A stretch of DNA of 64,000 nt. It comes from Gibbsiella quercinecans. GTDB lineage: Bacteria > Pseudomonadota > Gammaproteobacteria > Enterobacterales > Enterobacteriaceae. Positions 11,102 to 25,608 of this stretch are shown piece after piece. The number at the start of each line of letters is the position of its first letter. The stretch's first letter is position 1. Made by a program: the position numbers and the translations under genes. The stretch is taken from the NCBI RefSeq assembly GCF_002291425.1, contig NZ_CP014136.1, positions 2,542,001 through 2,606,000 on the forward strand. The letters are read 5' to 3'. The notes below the pieces were generated by a model, which ran no database searches, was not told the DNA's origin, and saw only the letters and a list, made by a program, of their open reading frames with translations.

Positions 11102-11126
11102 TGCCGGCGCCGCAACGGCGCCGGCA
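11102..11126 (+). promoter_or_regulatory. Perfect hairpin between rbsB and rbsK
   Basis: TGCCGGCGCCG (11102-11112), a CAA loop, then CGGCGCCGGCA: an uninterrupted 11-bp GC-rich stem 9 nt after the rbsB stop. There is no U-tract, so it is more likely an mRNA-stabilising or 3'-end-defining hairpin that raises rbsB output over rbsK than a full terminator. In E. coli the rbsB 3' end yields the sRNA RbsZ; a homologue here is only a possibility. Confidence 0.6.
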
Positions 11127-11146
11127 AACAAGCAGGAATCAATAGG

Positions 11147-12073
11147 ATGGAAACAGGAAAGCTGGTGGTTCTCGGCAGCATCAATGCTGACCATATCCTT
11201 AACGTTGAGCAATTTCCCACCCCGGGCGAAACGGTGATCGGGAAGCAGTATAAGGTCGCCTTCGGCGGCAAGGGCGCCAATCAGGCGGTGGCCGCAGGGC
11301 GCTGTGGGGCGAATATCGCTTTTATCGCCTGTGTTGGCGGGGATGATATCGGTGCACGCATCCGCCAGCAGCTGGCCGCCGATCGCATCGACACCCGGCC
11401 GGTAGAGGCGATTGCCGATAGCACCACCGGCGTCGCGTTGATTTTCGTTAACGGCGAAGGTGAGAACGTTATTGGCATCAACGCCGGCGCCAACGCGGCG
11501 GTGACGCCCGATTATCTGGGCCGCCATCGGCAAACCATTATCGACGCGGAGGCGCTGCTGATGCAGTTGGAATCCCCGCTGGAGACGGTGATCGCCGCCG
11601 CCAACCTGGCAAAACAGCATCATACCCAGGTTATTCTCAACCCGGCGCCGGCGCGTGACCTGCCCGACGCCTTACTGGCCATGATTGATATCATTACTCC
11701 GAATGAAACCGAGGCCCAGCGCCTGACCGGGGTTGCGGTAAACAGCGATGAAGACGCGGCGCGTGCCGCACAGGCCCTGCACGGCAAGGGGATTGCGACG
11801 GTCATTATCACCCTGGGGCGCCGCGGCGTTTGGCTGAGTGAAGGTGGCAACGGTAGACGGGTTCCCGGGTTTAGCGTGCAGGCGGTCGATACCATTGCGG
11901 CGGGTGACACCTTCAACGGCGCCCTGGTTACTGCGTTGCTGGAAGGGCGGCCAATGGGCGATGCGGTGCAGTTTGCCCATGCGGCGGCGGCCATTGCCGT
12001 AACCCGGCCCGGCGCACAGCCCTCGGTGCCGTGGCGGCAAGAGATAGACGCCTTTTTACAGCAGCAGGAGTGA
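11147..12073 (+). CDS. rbsK: RbsK, ribokinase
   Basis: 308 residues of the PfkB sugar-kinase family from ATG 11147; a longer in-frame start at 11099 would read through the hairpin and has no family support. Substrate motif GGKGANQA near residue 41, and ATP/anion-hole motif AAGDTFNGAL with the catalytic Asp. Phosphorylates ribose to ribose-5-phosphate. Ends 3 bp before the rbsR start codon. Confidence 0.96.
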   Translation: METGKLVVLGSINADHILNVEQFPTPGETVIGKQYKVAFGGKGANQAVAAGRCGANIAFIACVGGDDIGARIRQQLAADRIDTRPVEAIADSTTGVALIFVNGEGENVIGINAGANAAVTPDYLGRHRQTIIDAEALLMQLESPLETVIAAANLAKQHHTQVILNPAPARDLPDALLAMIDIITPNETEAQRLTGVAVNSDEDAARAAQALHGKGIATVIITLGRRGVWLSEGGNGRRVPGFSVQAVDTIAAGDTFNGALVTALLEGRPMGDAVQFAHAAAAIAVTRPGAQPSVPWRQEIDAFLQQQE

Positions 12074-12076
12074 TCC

Positions 12077-13078
12077 TTGGCTACAATGAAAGACGTTGCC
12101 CGCCTGGCGGGCGTCTCAACTTCCACGGTTTCGCACGTTATCAACAACAACCGTTTTGTCAGCGACGGGGTGCGTAACAAGGTCATGGCGGCTGTCGAAC
12201 AGCTCAACTATGCGCCCTCCGCGCTGGCGCGCAGTTTGAAGATCAAGCAAACCCGCACCATCGGCATGCTGGTCACCTCCAGCAATAACCCGTTTTACGC
12301 AGAAGTGGTGCGCGGCGTTGAGCGCAGTTGCTATGAGCGCGGCTATAGCCTGATTCTGTGTAATACCGAAGAAGATATGGCCCGCATGCACCGCAGCATG
12401 GAAACGCTATTGCAAAAGCGCGTTGATGGGCTGTTGTTGATGTGTACCGAGAACCATCGCCCGCCGCAGGATGCGCTGAGCCGTTATCCCTCGCTGCCTA
12501 TCGTGATGATGGACTGGTCCCCGTTTGCCGGTGCCAATGACATTATCCAGGATAACTCGTTGCTTGGCGGTGAAATGGCAACCGAATATCTGATCGCCTG
12601 CGGCTACCGCAAAATTGCCTGTATCGCCGGGCCGCAGGATAAGGCCACCGCACACCACCGTCTGCAAGGCTATCGGAATGCGATGCGGCACGCCGGGTTG
12701 GCGATATTGCCGGGGTATGAAGTGCATTGCGATTTCGAATTTGAAGGCGGCGTTAGCGCCATGAAGCAACTGCTGGCGTTGGCGGAGCCGCCGCATGCGG
12801 TATTTGCCGGCAATGACGCAGTGGCGGTTGGGGTTTATCAGGTGCTTTTCCAGGCAGGCCTTCGCGTGCCGCAGGATATCGCGGTGATGGGCTACGATGA
12901 TATCGAGCTGGCGAAGTATCTGGCGCCGCCGCTAACCACCATCCATCAGCCAAAAGATTCCCTGGGGGAACTGGCGGTTGATGCGTTGATCAACCGCCTG
13001 CAAAACCCGGAGCGCGAAGCCCAGGTTTTGGTACTGACGCCCGAGCTGGTGGTGCGAGCTTCCGTCGCCCGCCGTTAG
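12077..13078 (+). CDS. rbsR: RbsR, LacI-family ribose operon repressor
   Basis: 333 residues, with N-terminal [22 protein letters not shown] and a periplasmic-binding-protein-like sensor domain. The start is taken as TTG 12077, giving MATMKDV as in E. coli; ATG 12086 would give MKDV and cannot be excluded. It should bind the two operators upstream of rbsD and release on ribose. Its TAG stop overlaps the stop of the convergent hsrA by 2-3 bases. Confidence 0.95.
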   Translation: MATMKDVARLAGVSTSTVSHVINNNRFVSDGVRNKVMAAVEQLNYAPSALARSLKIKQTRTIGMLVTSSNNPFYAEVVRGVERSCYERGYSLILCNTEEDMARMHRSMETLLQKRVDGLLLMCTENHRPPQDALSRYPSLPIVMMDWSPFAGANDIIQDNSLLGGEMATEYLIACGYRKIACIAGPQDKATAHHRLQGYRNAMRHAGLAILPGYEVHCDFEFEGGVSAMKQLLALAEPPHAVFAGNDAVAVGVYQVLFQAGLRVPQDIAVMGYDDIELAKYLAPPLTTIHQPKDSLGELAVDALINRLQNPEREAQVLVLTPELVVRASVARR

Positions 13079-14493
13079 CCTGCGTTGCTGGCGGCTTTGC
13101 CCCCTTTTGGCCGATTGGCGATCAGGTTACGGCCATCCCTCTTTTTCAGCAGCGTAAAGACCAATGCCGAGATCACCGTAACGATGCCCATGGTGATAAA
13201 GGTGTAATGAAAATGGTCGATGATGGTGCCTGGCGCCGTCGCTTCGTAAAAACGCAGCACCGCTGCGCTGATGGCCACGCCAAAGCTGATGGAGAGTTGC
13301 TGGGTGACGGCCAGCACGCTGTTACCCGCGCTGGCATTGCCATCGTTCAGATCGGCCAGGCTGATGGTATTCATCGAGGTAAACTGGGTGGACATCGCCA
13401 TGCCTAAAATAAAGAGCGGCAGGATCAGTAGCCACAGCGGCATGGTCGGGCTTTGCAAAGAAAACTGTGCAATCAACAGGCCGATTATCACGGTGATCAC
13501 CACCAACGTTTTCCGGTAACCCAGCCAGCGCAACACGTGCGTTACGGTGGATTTCGCCGTTAATGAGCCGATCGCCGTCGGCACCATCATGCAGCCCGCC
13601 ACCAGTGCCGAATAGCCGAAGCCAACCTGCAGCATCAACGGAATAAGGAAGGGCACGCAGCCGGTGCCCAGGCGCGAAGCGACGTTGCCGGCGATGCCGA
13701 CGGAAAATGTGCGCGTCTTGAATAAGCCTAACTCGATCAGCGGCTGGGGATGGCGGCGGGCGTGGGCGATATACCCCACAAGCATGGCGATACCACAAAG
13801 CATTACGCCAAGGCAGATATAGCTCGCCAGCACGCGCTCGCCCAACAGCTCAAGGCTCATCGAAACCAGCACCAGGCTAAAACCAAACAGCATGAAGCCA
13901 AAGAAATCGAACGGCCGCTTGGGCGTAGTAAAATCCGGCATATATTTGCGAGCGTAGAGAATGCCCAGCAGGCCGATGGGGATATTAATCAGGAAGATCC
14001 AATGCCAGGTCGCGTAAGTCACCAGCCAGCCGCCGAGCAGCGGCCCCACCACCGGCCCAACCAGCCCGGGCATGGTGACGAAGTTAAGCACTGGCAGCAG
14101 TTCACTGCGCGGATAAGCGCGCAGTAGCGCCAGCCTGGCGACCGGCATCATCATTGCGCCGCCAACCCCTTGGATCACCCGGGAGATCACCAGAAACGTC
14201 AGCGTGGGCGACATGGCGCACAACAGCGAACCAAGGGTAAACAGCGAGACGGCGAAGATGAATACGCGCCGGGTGCCAAACCGATCGGCCAACCAGCCGC
14301 TGAGCGGGATAAGCATGGCCACCGTCAGCGTATAACTGATGACCGCCGACTGCATCGCCAGCGGCGAGCGTTCAAGGCTGACGGCGATGGCCGGCAATGC
14401 GGTGTTGAGGATAGTGGCATCCAACGCCTGCATAAAGAACGCTATGGCAGCGATCCACGGTAGCCCAGCCATACTGCGCGCGGATTTGGTCAT
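13075..14493 (-). CDS. hsrA: HsrA (YieO), MFS DHA2-family transporter
   Basis: 472 residues, 14 predicted membrane helices, near-identical architecture to E. coli HsrA (475 aa). MFS motif [12 protein letters not shown] and motif [12 protein letters not shown] are visible. A drug:H+ antiporter-type carrier with unknown natural substrate. Lies 31 bp downstream of yieP, so the two probably share a transcript. Confidence 0.93.
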   Translation of the reverse strand: MTKSARSMAGLPWIAAIAFFMQALDATILNTALPAIAVSLERSPLAMQSAVISYTLTVAMLIPLSGWLADRFGTRRVFIFAVSLFTLGSLLCAMSPTLTFLVISRVIQGVGGAMMMPVARLALLRAYPRSELLPVLNFVTMPGLVGPVVGPLLGGWLVTYATWHWIFLINIPIGLLGILYARKYMPDFTTPKRPFDFFGFMLFGFSLVLVSMSLELLGERVLASYICLGVMLCGIAMLVGYIAHARRHPQPLIELGLFKTRTFSVGIAGNVASRLGTGCVPFLIPLMLQVGFGYSALVAGCMMVPTAIGSLTAKSTVTHVLRWLGYRKTLVVITVIIGLLIAQFSLQSPTMPLWLLILPLFILGMAMSTQFTSMNTISLADLNDGNASAGNSVLAVTQQLSISFGVAISAAVLRFYEATAPGTIIDHFHYTFITMGIVTVISALVFTLLKKRDGRNLIANRPKGGKAASNAG

Positions 14494-14524
14494 TATTATT
14501 CCCTGAGTAATAGATGTGTCGTCT

Positions 14525-15226
14525 TTATATAGAAAGTTCGTCTTTTTCGTTTAACAGAACTTGGCAAGCGATCTGTGCCGTTGCGCCGTCGCTGGCTAAG
14601 ATGGCATCGACGATGGCCTGGTGGTGGTTCAACTTGAGCACTTCATTGCCGGTGATGGCGCGGAAATAGCTTTGATATACCGAGCTGAACAGATTGGCGA
14701 ACGAGGTCAGGAACGGGTTGGCGCTGGCTTCATAAATCAACTGGTGGAATTGTGTATCCACTTCTATCCAGCGTTCCCGATCAAAATCGGCATGCAGCGC
14801 CCGCATTTCCGCCATCAGCGCGGCCAACTGGTTTTTTTGTTGTTGATTGGCGTGAGTGGCCGCCAGCGAGCAGGCGTGGGGCTCCAGTGAATTGCGCAAG
14901 ATAAGGAAGTGTTGCATCACCTGATCGAAGTTTTCCTGCGTCATCCACCAGTTCAGCAGGTCCTGATCGAGGAAATTCCAATTGCTCTGCGGCATGACCC
15001 GGGTGCCGATGCGTGGGCGGGGCAGCAGCATGCCTTTGGCCGCCAGTATTTTCACCGCTTCACGCACGGCAGTGCGGCTCACGCCGAATTGCTCGCCGAT
15101 TTCTATCTCGCCAGGAAGGATGCTGCCTGCCGCATATACGCCAGCAAGGATCTGTTGGCCGAGTTTTTCCGCCAAAAGATAAGAAAGATTTCGTTGGGCG
15201 GCTTGTTGCTGGGCAGTAAATTGCAT
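14525..15226 (-). CDS. yieP: YieP, FadR/GntR-family regulator
   Basis: 233 residues. N-terminal GntR winged HTH (about 17-80, [20 protein letters not shown]) and a C-terminal FCD ligand-binding domain. Matches E. coli YieP over its length. Co-directional with and just upstream of hsrA, suggesting it controls that exporter. Its upstream flank is the rRNA operon promoter region. Confidence 0.92.
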   Translation of the reverse strand: MQFTAQQQAAQRNLSYLLAEKLGQQILAGVYAAGSILPGEIEIGEQFGVSRTAVREAVKILAAKGMLLPRPRIGTRVMPQSNWNFLDQDLLNWWMTQENFDQVMQHFLILRNSLEPHACSLAATHANQQQKNQLAALMAEMRALHADFDRERWIEVDTQFHQLIYEASANPFLTSFANLFSSVYQSYFRAITGNEVLKLNHHQAIVDAILASDGATAQIACQVLLNEKDELSI

Positions 15227-15361
15227 CGCTGCGGATCCTTGGCTGTCTCGTTACTTTTCATTTTACGCTACAGATTGCGCCTTATTGTGCCTGCTGGTGG
15301 AAAATGTGGCACGAAAACGCCGTTTTTTTCGCCTTTTGGCGAAAAAGCACCCGGTTGGAAA

Positions 15362-15576
15362 GTTTTTTTAAATTAGGGGTTGCAGGCTGCCGGGAAGTCC
15401 CTATAATGCGCCTCCACTGACCGGGAACAACGACTGACAAGCCGCCGGGTCAGCAAGACGAAAGCGAAATAAACGCTTGACTCTTCGGGCTAAAAGCGTA
15501 GTATACGCAGCCCACGCCAGCGACTTTATCGCGGCGACGCTCTTTAACAATTTATCAGACAATCTGTGTGGGCACT
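15362..15576 (+). promoter_or_regulatory. rrn promoters P1 and P2, boxA and 5' processing stem
   Basis: P1: -35 TTGCAG (15380-15385), 16-bp spacer, -10 TATAAT (15402-15407), preceded by an AT-rich UP-like stretch at 15362-15375. P2: -35 TTGACT (15477-15482), 16-bp spacer, -10 TAGTAT (15499-15504). Antitermination boxA GCTCTTTAACA starts at 15539. Bases 15556-15576 pair with 17261-17281 across the 16S gene to form the RNase III stem. Confidence 0.88.
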
Positions 15577-15697
15577 CACAAGACGATATCCAGCACCTTC
15601 GGGTGCAAAAAAATATCAAGTCTTGAAGAGTGACTAACTGAAGTAAAATTCATGCAGTAAATCTTCGAGCAGCTATTAACTTAGCAAATCAAGCTTT

Positions 15698-17239
<1,542 letters not shown>

Positions 17240-17425
17240 CCGAACGATATTGAAATGTGCAGTGTCCACACAGATTGTCTGATGAAAAATAATGAGCATG
17301 AAAACCCTTTCGTTGAAAGGCGGACGGGCTGATGAGTCGTTAACACATCGGCCGCTTGAATTTGCCAGCAAATTCGCGCCTTTACACGGAAATAGCAAAT
17401 CAGTGATTTGCTAAGCAATTTCCGT

Positions 17426-17501
17426 GTCCCCATCGTCTAGAGGCCTAGGACACTGCCCTTTCACGGCTGTAACAGGGGTTCGAATCCCCTTGGGGACGCC
17501 A
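17426..17501 (+). tRNA. gltU: tRNA-Glu (TTC) in the 16S-23S spacer
   Basis: 76 nt with encoded CCA. Acceptor stem GTCCCCA/TGGGGAC, anticodon loop CTTTCAC with anticodon TTC at 17460-17462, T-loop GGTTCGAATCC. The anticodon stem CTGCC/GGCTG contains one T-T opposition at positions 28:42, where E. coli has C-G. A single Glu tRNA in the spacer is the rrnB/C/G/E type of E. coli, not the Ile-Ala type of rrnA. Confidence 0.96.
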
Positions 17502-17573
17502 TTCCGATAATGAGTGAAAGACATTATCACCGAATATCTTAAAGATGACTTTAACGAGTCGTGTTTAAGATAT

Positions 17574-17585
17574 TGCTCTTTAACA
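17574..17585 (+). promoter_or_regulatory. Spacer boxA antitermination element
   Basis: TGCTCTTTAACA between tRNA-Glu and 23S, the standard second boxA of rRNA operons, bound by NusB-S10 in the transcript. Confidence 0.85.
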
Positions 17586-17686
17586 ATCTGGAACAAGCTG
17601 AAAATTGAAATGATGAATAATCGAAAGATTATTCACGAGTCTCTCAAAAGCGCACAGCCGATGATGGAAACATCTTCGGGTTGTGA

Positions 17687-20596
<2,910 letters not shown>

Positions 20597-20702
20597 ACAA
20601 CACCGAAGGTGTTTTAGAGACTTGACAGAGATTTTTGGCTTGTTTGCAGATTGGTTTTGGTGGTTGTGTGAAAGCACACAACGGCCGGAATGAAACAGAA
20701 TT

Positions 20703-20822
20703 TGCCTGGCGGCAATAGCGCGGTGGTCCCACCTGACCCCATGCCGAACTCAGAAGTGAAACGCCGTAGCGCCGATGGTAGTGTGGGGTCTCCCCATGCG
20801 AGAGTAGGACACTGCCAGGCAT
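20703..20822 (+). rRNA. rrf: 5S ribosomal RNA
   Basis: 120 nt, TGCCTGGCGG to CTGCCAGGCAT, with paired termini and close identity to E. coli 5S. No distal tRNA gene follows it. Confidence 0.98.
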
Positions 20823-20834
20823 CAAATCCAGTAG

Positions 20835-20864
20835 AAAGCCCCGTGCATCAGCGCGGGGCTTTTT
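20835..20864 (+). terminator. rrn operon terminator
   Basis: AAAGCCCCGTGC, loop ATCA, GCGCGGGGCT then TTTT: a long GC-rich hairpin with one G-U pair and a T-tract, directly after 5S. Confidence 0.92.
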
Positions 20865-20927
20865 GCGTTGTGGGCCATAGATCGGCACGGCCTGTGCTGT
20901 GATTAGCCGTGCCGTTAGGAAGATCCC

Positions 20928-21458
20928 TCACCAGGCATCAGCTTTTTTCAACCACGATGCGATAAATGCCGCAATGGCCAGCGGTTGGTTCAGATCCAAG
21001 CGTTGCACGTTGCCTGCTATGGTAATAGGGCTATCGCTGGCTACCGCAAGAGTATTGCTATCCAGCATATCTGCCAGGGGGCGCCCCATACTTTCACGGT
21101 AGAGGACAATTTTGCTTATTGGCTCATGTTTGAAGCCTTCTACCAGGATCACATCAAGCTTATTGTTGTCGAAACGGCTGGCTAAATAGTGCAGATCCAA
21201 TGGCCGCTGCTCGGGGGTCTCTGTCATAAGTGCCCAGCGGCGATCGCTGGAAACTAACGTCTGATCGGCGCCCGCCTTACGCAATTCATAGCTGTCTTTA
21301 CCGGGCGTATCCACATCCATATTGTGATGCGTATGCTTAATCAACCCGACCTGAATATCCATCTGCTTTAGCAGCGGTATCAATTGTTTGAGCAGGGTGG
21401 TTTTGCCGGTGCCACTGTAAGCGGCGATAGCCAATAACGGGATCGGAGTGTTACTCAT
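20928..21458 (-). CDS. mobB: MobB, molybdopterin-guanine dinucleotide biosynthesis adaptor
   Basis: About 176 residues from ATG 21458 (MSNTPIPLLAIAAYSGTGKTT). P-loop SGTGKTT near residue 15, then HTHHNMDVDTPGKDSYELRKAG and VEGFKHEPI, all family hallmarks. A GTP-binding helper of MobA in molybdenum cofactor synthesis. The start overlaps the mobA stop by 8 bp; the longer in-frame start at 21539 lies inside mobA and is rejected. Confidence 0.94.
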   Translation of the reverse strand: MSNTPIPLLAIAAYSGTGKTTLLKQLIPLLKQMDIQVGLIKHTHHNMDVDTPGKDSYELRKAGADQTLVSSDRRWALMTETPEQRPLDLHYLASRFDNNKLDVILVEGFKHEPISKIVLYRESMGRPLADMLDSNTLAVASDSPITIAGNVQRLDLNQPLAIAAFIASWLKKADAW

Positions 21459-22044
21459 TTGCCATCCCTCGGTTTTGTAGCCAATGTTGACCGTCGGCCG
21501 GCGTATTGATATTGATGAATGCGGCTTTTTGATTTGCAAAGATCACCCGCTGTGCGTTTATTTGGTTCATGAACAGCATCAGTTTGCGCTCCCCGCTGGC
21601 CAGGTAGCCGGCCAACGCCGGCGCTAAAGCGGTATGCAACAGTGCAAGCGTAGGGTGATCGCGCTCACCGTCACTGGCGTAGGCCGCCAGCGCTTTACCT
21701 TTCTGCCGCCAAAGCTGTTCAACCAAGTCTGTTGGTAAACCCGGTACGTCGCAGGGTGCAAATACGGCCCATTGCGTTGCGGCATATTGCAATCCCGCTA
21801 ACATGCCGGCCAGCGGGCCGGCAAAGTCAGGGTCTACATCGCCAATGACCGCTAAGCCGCTTTCCCGGTAACGGGCCGCATTGCGGTTAGCGTTGATAGC
21901 CATCTGGCCAACCTGCGGTTTTAACCGTGATAATACATGTTGGTACAGGGGGATCCCCCCGAGCTGAACCAACCCCTTATCAACGCCCCCCATCCGGGTA
22001 CCGCGCCCGCCGGCGAGGATAATACCGGTGATTTCTGTCTGCAT
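21451..22044 (-). CDS. mobA: MobA, molybdenum cofactor guanylyltransferase
   Basis: 197 residues from ATG 22044; a TTG two codons upstream (22050) has better Shine-Dalgarno spacing and is a real alternative. The nucleotidyltransferase signature LAGGRGTRMGGVDKG is near residue 10, followed by APCDVPGLP. Attaches GMP to molybdopterin to form MGD. First gene of mobA-mobB, divergent from yihD. Confidence 0.95.
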   Translation of the reverse strand: MQTEITGIILAGGRGTRMGGVDKGLVQLGGIPLYQHVLSRLKPQVGQMAINANRNAARYRESGLAVIGDVDPDFAGPLAGMLAGLQYAATQWAVFAPCDVPGLPTDLVEQLWRQKGKALAAYASDGERDHPTLALLHTALAPALAGYLASGERKLMLFMNQINAQRVIFANQKAAFININTPADGQHWLQNRGMANE

Positions 22045-22195
22045 AATCAATATTTCATCCGATGACTAACATGCTGATTGTAGCGCTAAAGTCACCAAGA
22101 CATCAGGATTTACCTTTATTGACAAGCTGCGTCTTTCACTCCGCAACCAAGCCTGTTACTTTGTGAGTTTATTCACTTCATCGGATGATATTGAT

Positions 22196-22465
22196 ATGAA
22201 AACGCATCGTGTAAATGAGCTGATTGAGCTATTGCATCCCGCCTGGCAAGAAGATCCGGATCTGAATCTGATTCAGTTTTTACAGAAATTAGCGCAGGAA
22301 GCGGGTTTCAAAGGTCAACTGGCTGAACTAAGCGACGATATCTTGATCTACCACCTGAAAATGCGCGGCAGCTCAGACAGCGAACAGATCCCTGGCCTGA
22401 AAAAAGACTATGAAGAAGACTTCAAAACGGCCCTGCTGCGTGCGCGCGGCGTAATCAAGGATTGA
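22196..22465 (+). CDS. yihD: YihD, DUF1040 family protein
   Basis: 89 residues from ATG 22196, the same length as E. coli YihD and highly similar ([41 protein letters not shown]). An upstream in-frame start (22163) adds 11 residues absent from homologues. Small soluble acidic protein of unknown function. Divergent from mobA, 96 bp before srkA. Confidence 0.94.
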   Translation: MKTHRVNELIELLHPAWQEDPDLNLIQFLQKLAQEAGFKGQLAELSDDILIYHLKMRGSSDSEQIPGLKKDYEEDFKTALLRARGVIKD

Positions 22466-22561
22466 TGAGCATACGGCGAACGCAGAACGCCTGCATTTGA
22501 TTGGTGCTACAATTTTTATTCTCACTACACGCGCGACCAGCAAGCGAAAATAAATGTGGTT

Positions 22562-23548
22562 ATGAACAACCCTGCTTTTAATTTTGAAACGCTTTCCCCC
22601 GATCTGATCATGGATGCGCTGGAAGGTATTGGCCTGCGTGTTGATTCCGGGCTGACGGCGCTAAACAGCTATGAAAACCGCGTCTACCAATTTATGGACG
22701 AAGATCGCCGGCGCTATGTGGTGAAATTTTATCGCCCGGCGCGCTGGAGTGCGGAGCAGATCGGCGAAGAGCACCAGTTTGCCGTTGAGCTGGCGCAGGA
22801 AGAAATCCCGGTTGTCGCGCCATTGATCCAACAGCAACAGACGCTGCACAGCCACGGTGGTTTCTTTTTTGCCGTTTTCCCAAGCGTTGGTGGCCGGCAA
22901 TATGAGATTGATAACCTCGAACAGCTTGAATGGGTTGGCCGATTTCTCGGGCGTATCCACCAGGTGGGTAAAGAAAAGCGCTTTAGCGCGCGCCCGACGA
23001 TGGGGCTTGAAGAATACCTCGCCGCGCCGCGCCAGGTATTAGCGAACAGCGAACTGGTGCCAAAAGCGCAGCGGGATGCTTTCCTGGCCGCTACCGATGC
23101 CTTAATCGCCGAGATCACGCTGCATTGGCACCAGGATTGGCAACCGTTGCGCCTGCACGGTGATTGCCATCCGGGCAATATATTGTGGCGTGATGGCCCG
23201 CTGTTTGTTGATCTTGATGATGCGCGTAACGGGCCTGCGGTGCAGGATCTTTGGATGTTGTTGCATGGTGAACGCCGCGATCGGCTAATGCAGTTGGACA
23301 TTCTATTGGAGGCTTATACGGAGTTTGCGCATTTCGATGCGCGTGAACTGGCACTGATTGAACCACTGCGCGCCATGCGAATGGTCTATTACCTGGCCTG
23401 GGTTACGCGCCGTTGGCAAGATCCGGCGTTCCCTAAAAGTTTCCCCTGGATGACCGATCCTGATTTCTGGTTATCCCAGTCCAAGGCATTCGCTGAACAG
23501 GTTAAGCTGTTGCGGGAACCTCCTCTGCAGCTGATGCCAATGTATTGA
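22562..23548 (+). CDS. srkA: SrkA (RdoA/YihE), stress-response Ser/Thr kinase
   Basis: 328 residues from ATG 22562, as in E. coli; a GTG at 22556 is in frame but would lengthen the protein. Kinase-like APH fold with catalytic HGDCHPGNILW and metal motif FVDLDDARNGP. In E. coli a Cpx-induced Ser/Thr kinase that protects against stress-induced death. Followed 29 bp later by dsbA, the classical srkA-dsbA pair. Confidence 0.95.
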   Translation: MNNPAFNFETLSPDLIMDALEGIGLRVDSGLTALNSYENRVYQFMDEDRRRYVVKFYRPARWSAEQIGEEHQFAVELAQEEIPVVAPLIQQQQTLHSHGGFFFAVFPSVGGRQYEIDNLEQLEWVGRFLGRIHQVGKEKRFSARPTMGLEEYLAAPRQVLANSELVPKAQRDAFLAATDALIAEITLHWHQDWQPLRLHGDCHPGNILWRDGPLFVDLDDARNGPAVQDLWMLLHGERRDRLMQLDILLEAYTEFAHFDARELALIEPLRAMRMVYYLAWVTRRWQDPAFPKSFPWMTDPDFWLSQSKAFAEQVKLLREPPLQLMPMY

Positions 23549-23577
23549 AGCTTTAACACAACGGAGAGTTTAGTCTT

Positions 23578-24201
23578 ATGAAGAAAATATGGTTGGCGCT
23601 GGTTGGCATGGTGATGGCATTCAGTGCCGCAGCGGCGCAGTTTAGCGATGGTAGCCAGTACGTGACCCTGGACAAGCCGGTTACCGGTGAGCCGCAGGTT
23701 CTGGAGTTTTTCTCGTTCTATTGCCCACACTGTTATCAGTTTGAAGAGGTTTACCACGTTTCCGATGCGGTGAGGAGCGCACTGCCAGCCGGCACCAAAA
23801 TGACCAAGTATCACGTCGAATTCCTGGGGCCACTGGGGAAACAGCTCACTCAGGCTTGGGCGGTTGCACTGGCCTTAGGGGTTGAAGATAAGATCACGGC
23901 GCCAATGTTTGAAGCCGTACAGAAAACGCAAACGGTGCAAACCCCGGATGATATCCGCGACGTGTTTGTGAAGGCGGGTGTGAAAGCGGAAGACTATGAC
24001 GCTGCGCTGAACAGCTTCGTGGTGAAATCCCTGGTAGTGCAACAGGAAAAAGCCGCCGAAGATTTGCAACTGCGCGGCGTGCCGGCGATATTTGTGAATG
24101 GCAAATACATGGTTAAAAACGATGGCCTGGATACCAGTTCCATGGACGCCTATGTGAAGCAATTTGCCGACGTTGTTAAATTCCTAAGTGAACAGAAATA
24201 A
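23578..24201 (+). CDS. dsbA: DsbA, periplasmic thiol:disulfide oxidoreductase
   Basis: 207 residues. Signal peptide [19 protein letters not shown], then the mature protein. Active-site CPHC at residues 49-52 and cis-proline loop GVPAIF are intact. Introduces disulfides into exported proteins and is reoxidised by DsbB. Good Shine-Dalgarno (CGGAGAG) upstream. Followed by a hairpin terminator shared with convergent yihG. Confidence 0.97.
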   Translation: MKKIWLALVGMVMAFSAAAAQFSDGSQYVTLDKPVTGEPQVLEFFSFYCPHCYQFEEVYHVSDAVRSALPAGTKMTKYHVEFLGPLGKQLTQAWAVALALGVEDKITAPMFEAVQKTQTVQTPDDIRDVFVKAGVKAEDYDAALNSFVVKSLVVQQEKAAEDLQLRGVPAIFVNGKYMVKNDGLDTSSMDAYVKQFADVVKFLSEQK

Positions 24202-24219
24202 CGATGAAGTGAACAACAA

Positions 24220-24243
24220 AACGCCGGGTTAACCGGCGTTTTT
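24220..24243. terminator. Bidirectional terminator between dsbA and yihG
   Basis: AACGCCGG TTAA CCGGCGTT with an A-rich left flank and TTTTTG right flank, placed between two convergent stop codons. Confidence 0.85.
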
Positions 24244-24244
24244 G

Positions 24245-25141
24245 TTAACGATACTGGCGTTTTAACTTTTCCAACAGCTGGTCTTTTTCTTGCCACAGGT
24301 TATTCAGCCACTGCTGAAATTGGCGTTTGAACTGCTTGTCATTAAAGTAATCGCCACGCAGGGTTTCATTAATCGGTATGGTTTCTACCCTGACGACAAT
24401 GCGTTTCAGGCGGCCGCACAGCATATCCCGAAATGGCCGTTGATGGTTTTCCGGGTAAAGCAGGGTGACGTTTAACACCCGATCAAATTGATTCCCTAAT
24501 GCACTCAAGGTAAATGCGATACCCGCCGCTTTGGGCGCCAGTAAATGCTTAAAAGGAGAGCGGGTTTTTATTCTTTTGGCTTCCGTGAAGCGTGAGCCTT
24601 CGACAAAATTAACGATGGTTGTCGGCCGCAGGCGAAACTTCTCGCAGGAACGGCGCGTGGTCTCGATATCCTGGCCACGTTTTTCCGGGTGCTTAAGCAA
24701 ATAGGCGCGTGAATAGCGCTTCATAAACGGCATGTCCAGGGCCCAGCAGGCCAGGCCGACAAACGGCACCCAGGCCAACTGCTGTTTAAGAAAATATTTA
24801 TTCATCGGTATATGGTTACGCAATAGCACACACAGCACCACAATATCGGCCCAGCTTTCATGGTTACTGATTAACAGATACCAGTTTTTGCGATCCAACC
24901 CTTCCAGCCCCGTAATATCCCAACGCAAGGGTACGTTAATGTGTAATAGCACGGCCAACCCCTGGCACCAACACCACATCATAAAATCCGCAAAGGCGGA
25001 AATATGCCGCCAAATGGCCGGGATAGGCACCAGAAGCTTAACCACCCCGGCCAGCGTGATGGGAATTGAGCACAAGACGGTAACCAGGATGGCAAGCAAG
25101 GCCGACAGAATAAATATGATGGGGGCGAATAGTCTTGGCAT
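24245..25141 (-). CDS. yihG: YihG, inner-membrane acyltransferase (PlsC-like)
   Basis: 298 residues from ATG 25141 ([10 protein letters not shown]). N-terminal hydrophobic helices, then acyltransferase motif I NHESWAD, the FVEGSRFT motif and PKAAG. Homologous to E. coli YihG, a lysophosphatidic-acid acyltransferase-type enzyme affecting the fatty-acid composition of phospholipids. The start is uncertain: a 340-residue reading from 25267 is open, but its extra 42 residues have no E. coli counterpart. yihF, which separates dsbA and yihG in E. coli, is absent. Confidence 0.88.
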   Translation of the reverse strand: MPRLFAPIIFILSALLAILVTVLCSIPITLAGVVKLLVPIPAIWRHISAFADFMMWCWCQGLAVLLHINVPLRWDITGLEGLDRKNWYLLISNHESWADIVVLCVLLRNHIPMNKYFLKQQLAWVPFVGLACWALDMPFMKRYSRAYLLKHPEKRGQDIETTRRSCEKFRLRPTTIVNFVEGSRFTEAKRIKTRSPFKHLLAPKAAGIAFTLSALGNQFDRVLNVTLLYPENHQRPFRDMLCGRLKRIVVRVETIPINETLRGDYFNDKQFKRQFQQWLNNLWQEKDQLLEKLKRQYR

Positions 25142-25608
25142 AGGTTTAAGCTGAAGAAGGTTGGGCGCAAAATTGCATATATCGTTACGCGAAAAAAGGG
25201 ATTTTAACAGAAAATGGGGCGAGAAATCGTAAGGAAAAGGTAACGGGTTTAACACGCGGGTAATCATCTGAATGGCTTTTAGCTAATTGCCATATTGAAT
25301 TGATACCCAGGGTGATTAAAGTCAGACACAAGTAATATCCACAAAACAGAAAAGAGAGGGTAACCAATCAAGCTCGGCCAATATTAAACTAATCATATGA
25401 TTTAAATTGATTTTTTTATTACACTTATAATAAATAAACAGCCGTTATAATTCATTTCCTATTTTATGCACAAAGTTATCCACAGGTCGATCCTCAGGAT
25501 CGTCCATCGGCTGGGCCGTATTTTTTAGCCAAAATGCACGCAGGGTTCGTCTCTGGCGGCGAGCTATGGCATGCTTAACATCATGTCCGATCACGAAAAA
25601 GAAACGTT
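25142..25608. other. AT-rich yihG-polA intergenic region
   Basis: 467 bp with no convincing gene if yihG starts at 25141. AT-rich around 25380-25450, with several TATAAT-like hexamers (25426, 25446). It ends in two DnaA boxes and GATC sites shortly before polA. The exact polA promoter cannot be fixed by eye. Confidence 0.6.
25464..25484. promoter_or_regulatory. Tandem DnaA boxes upstream of polA
   Basis: TTATGCACA (25464-25472) and TTATCCACA (25476-25484) lie in the same orientation 12 bp apart. Both match the TTATNCACA consensus exactly. They sit 125-145 bp upstream of polA. E. coli polA is reported to respond to DnaA, so a role in DnaA control of polA is plausible. Confidence 0.75.
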
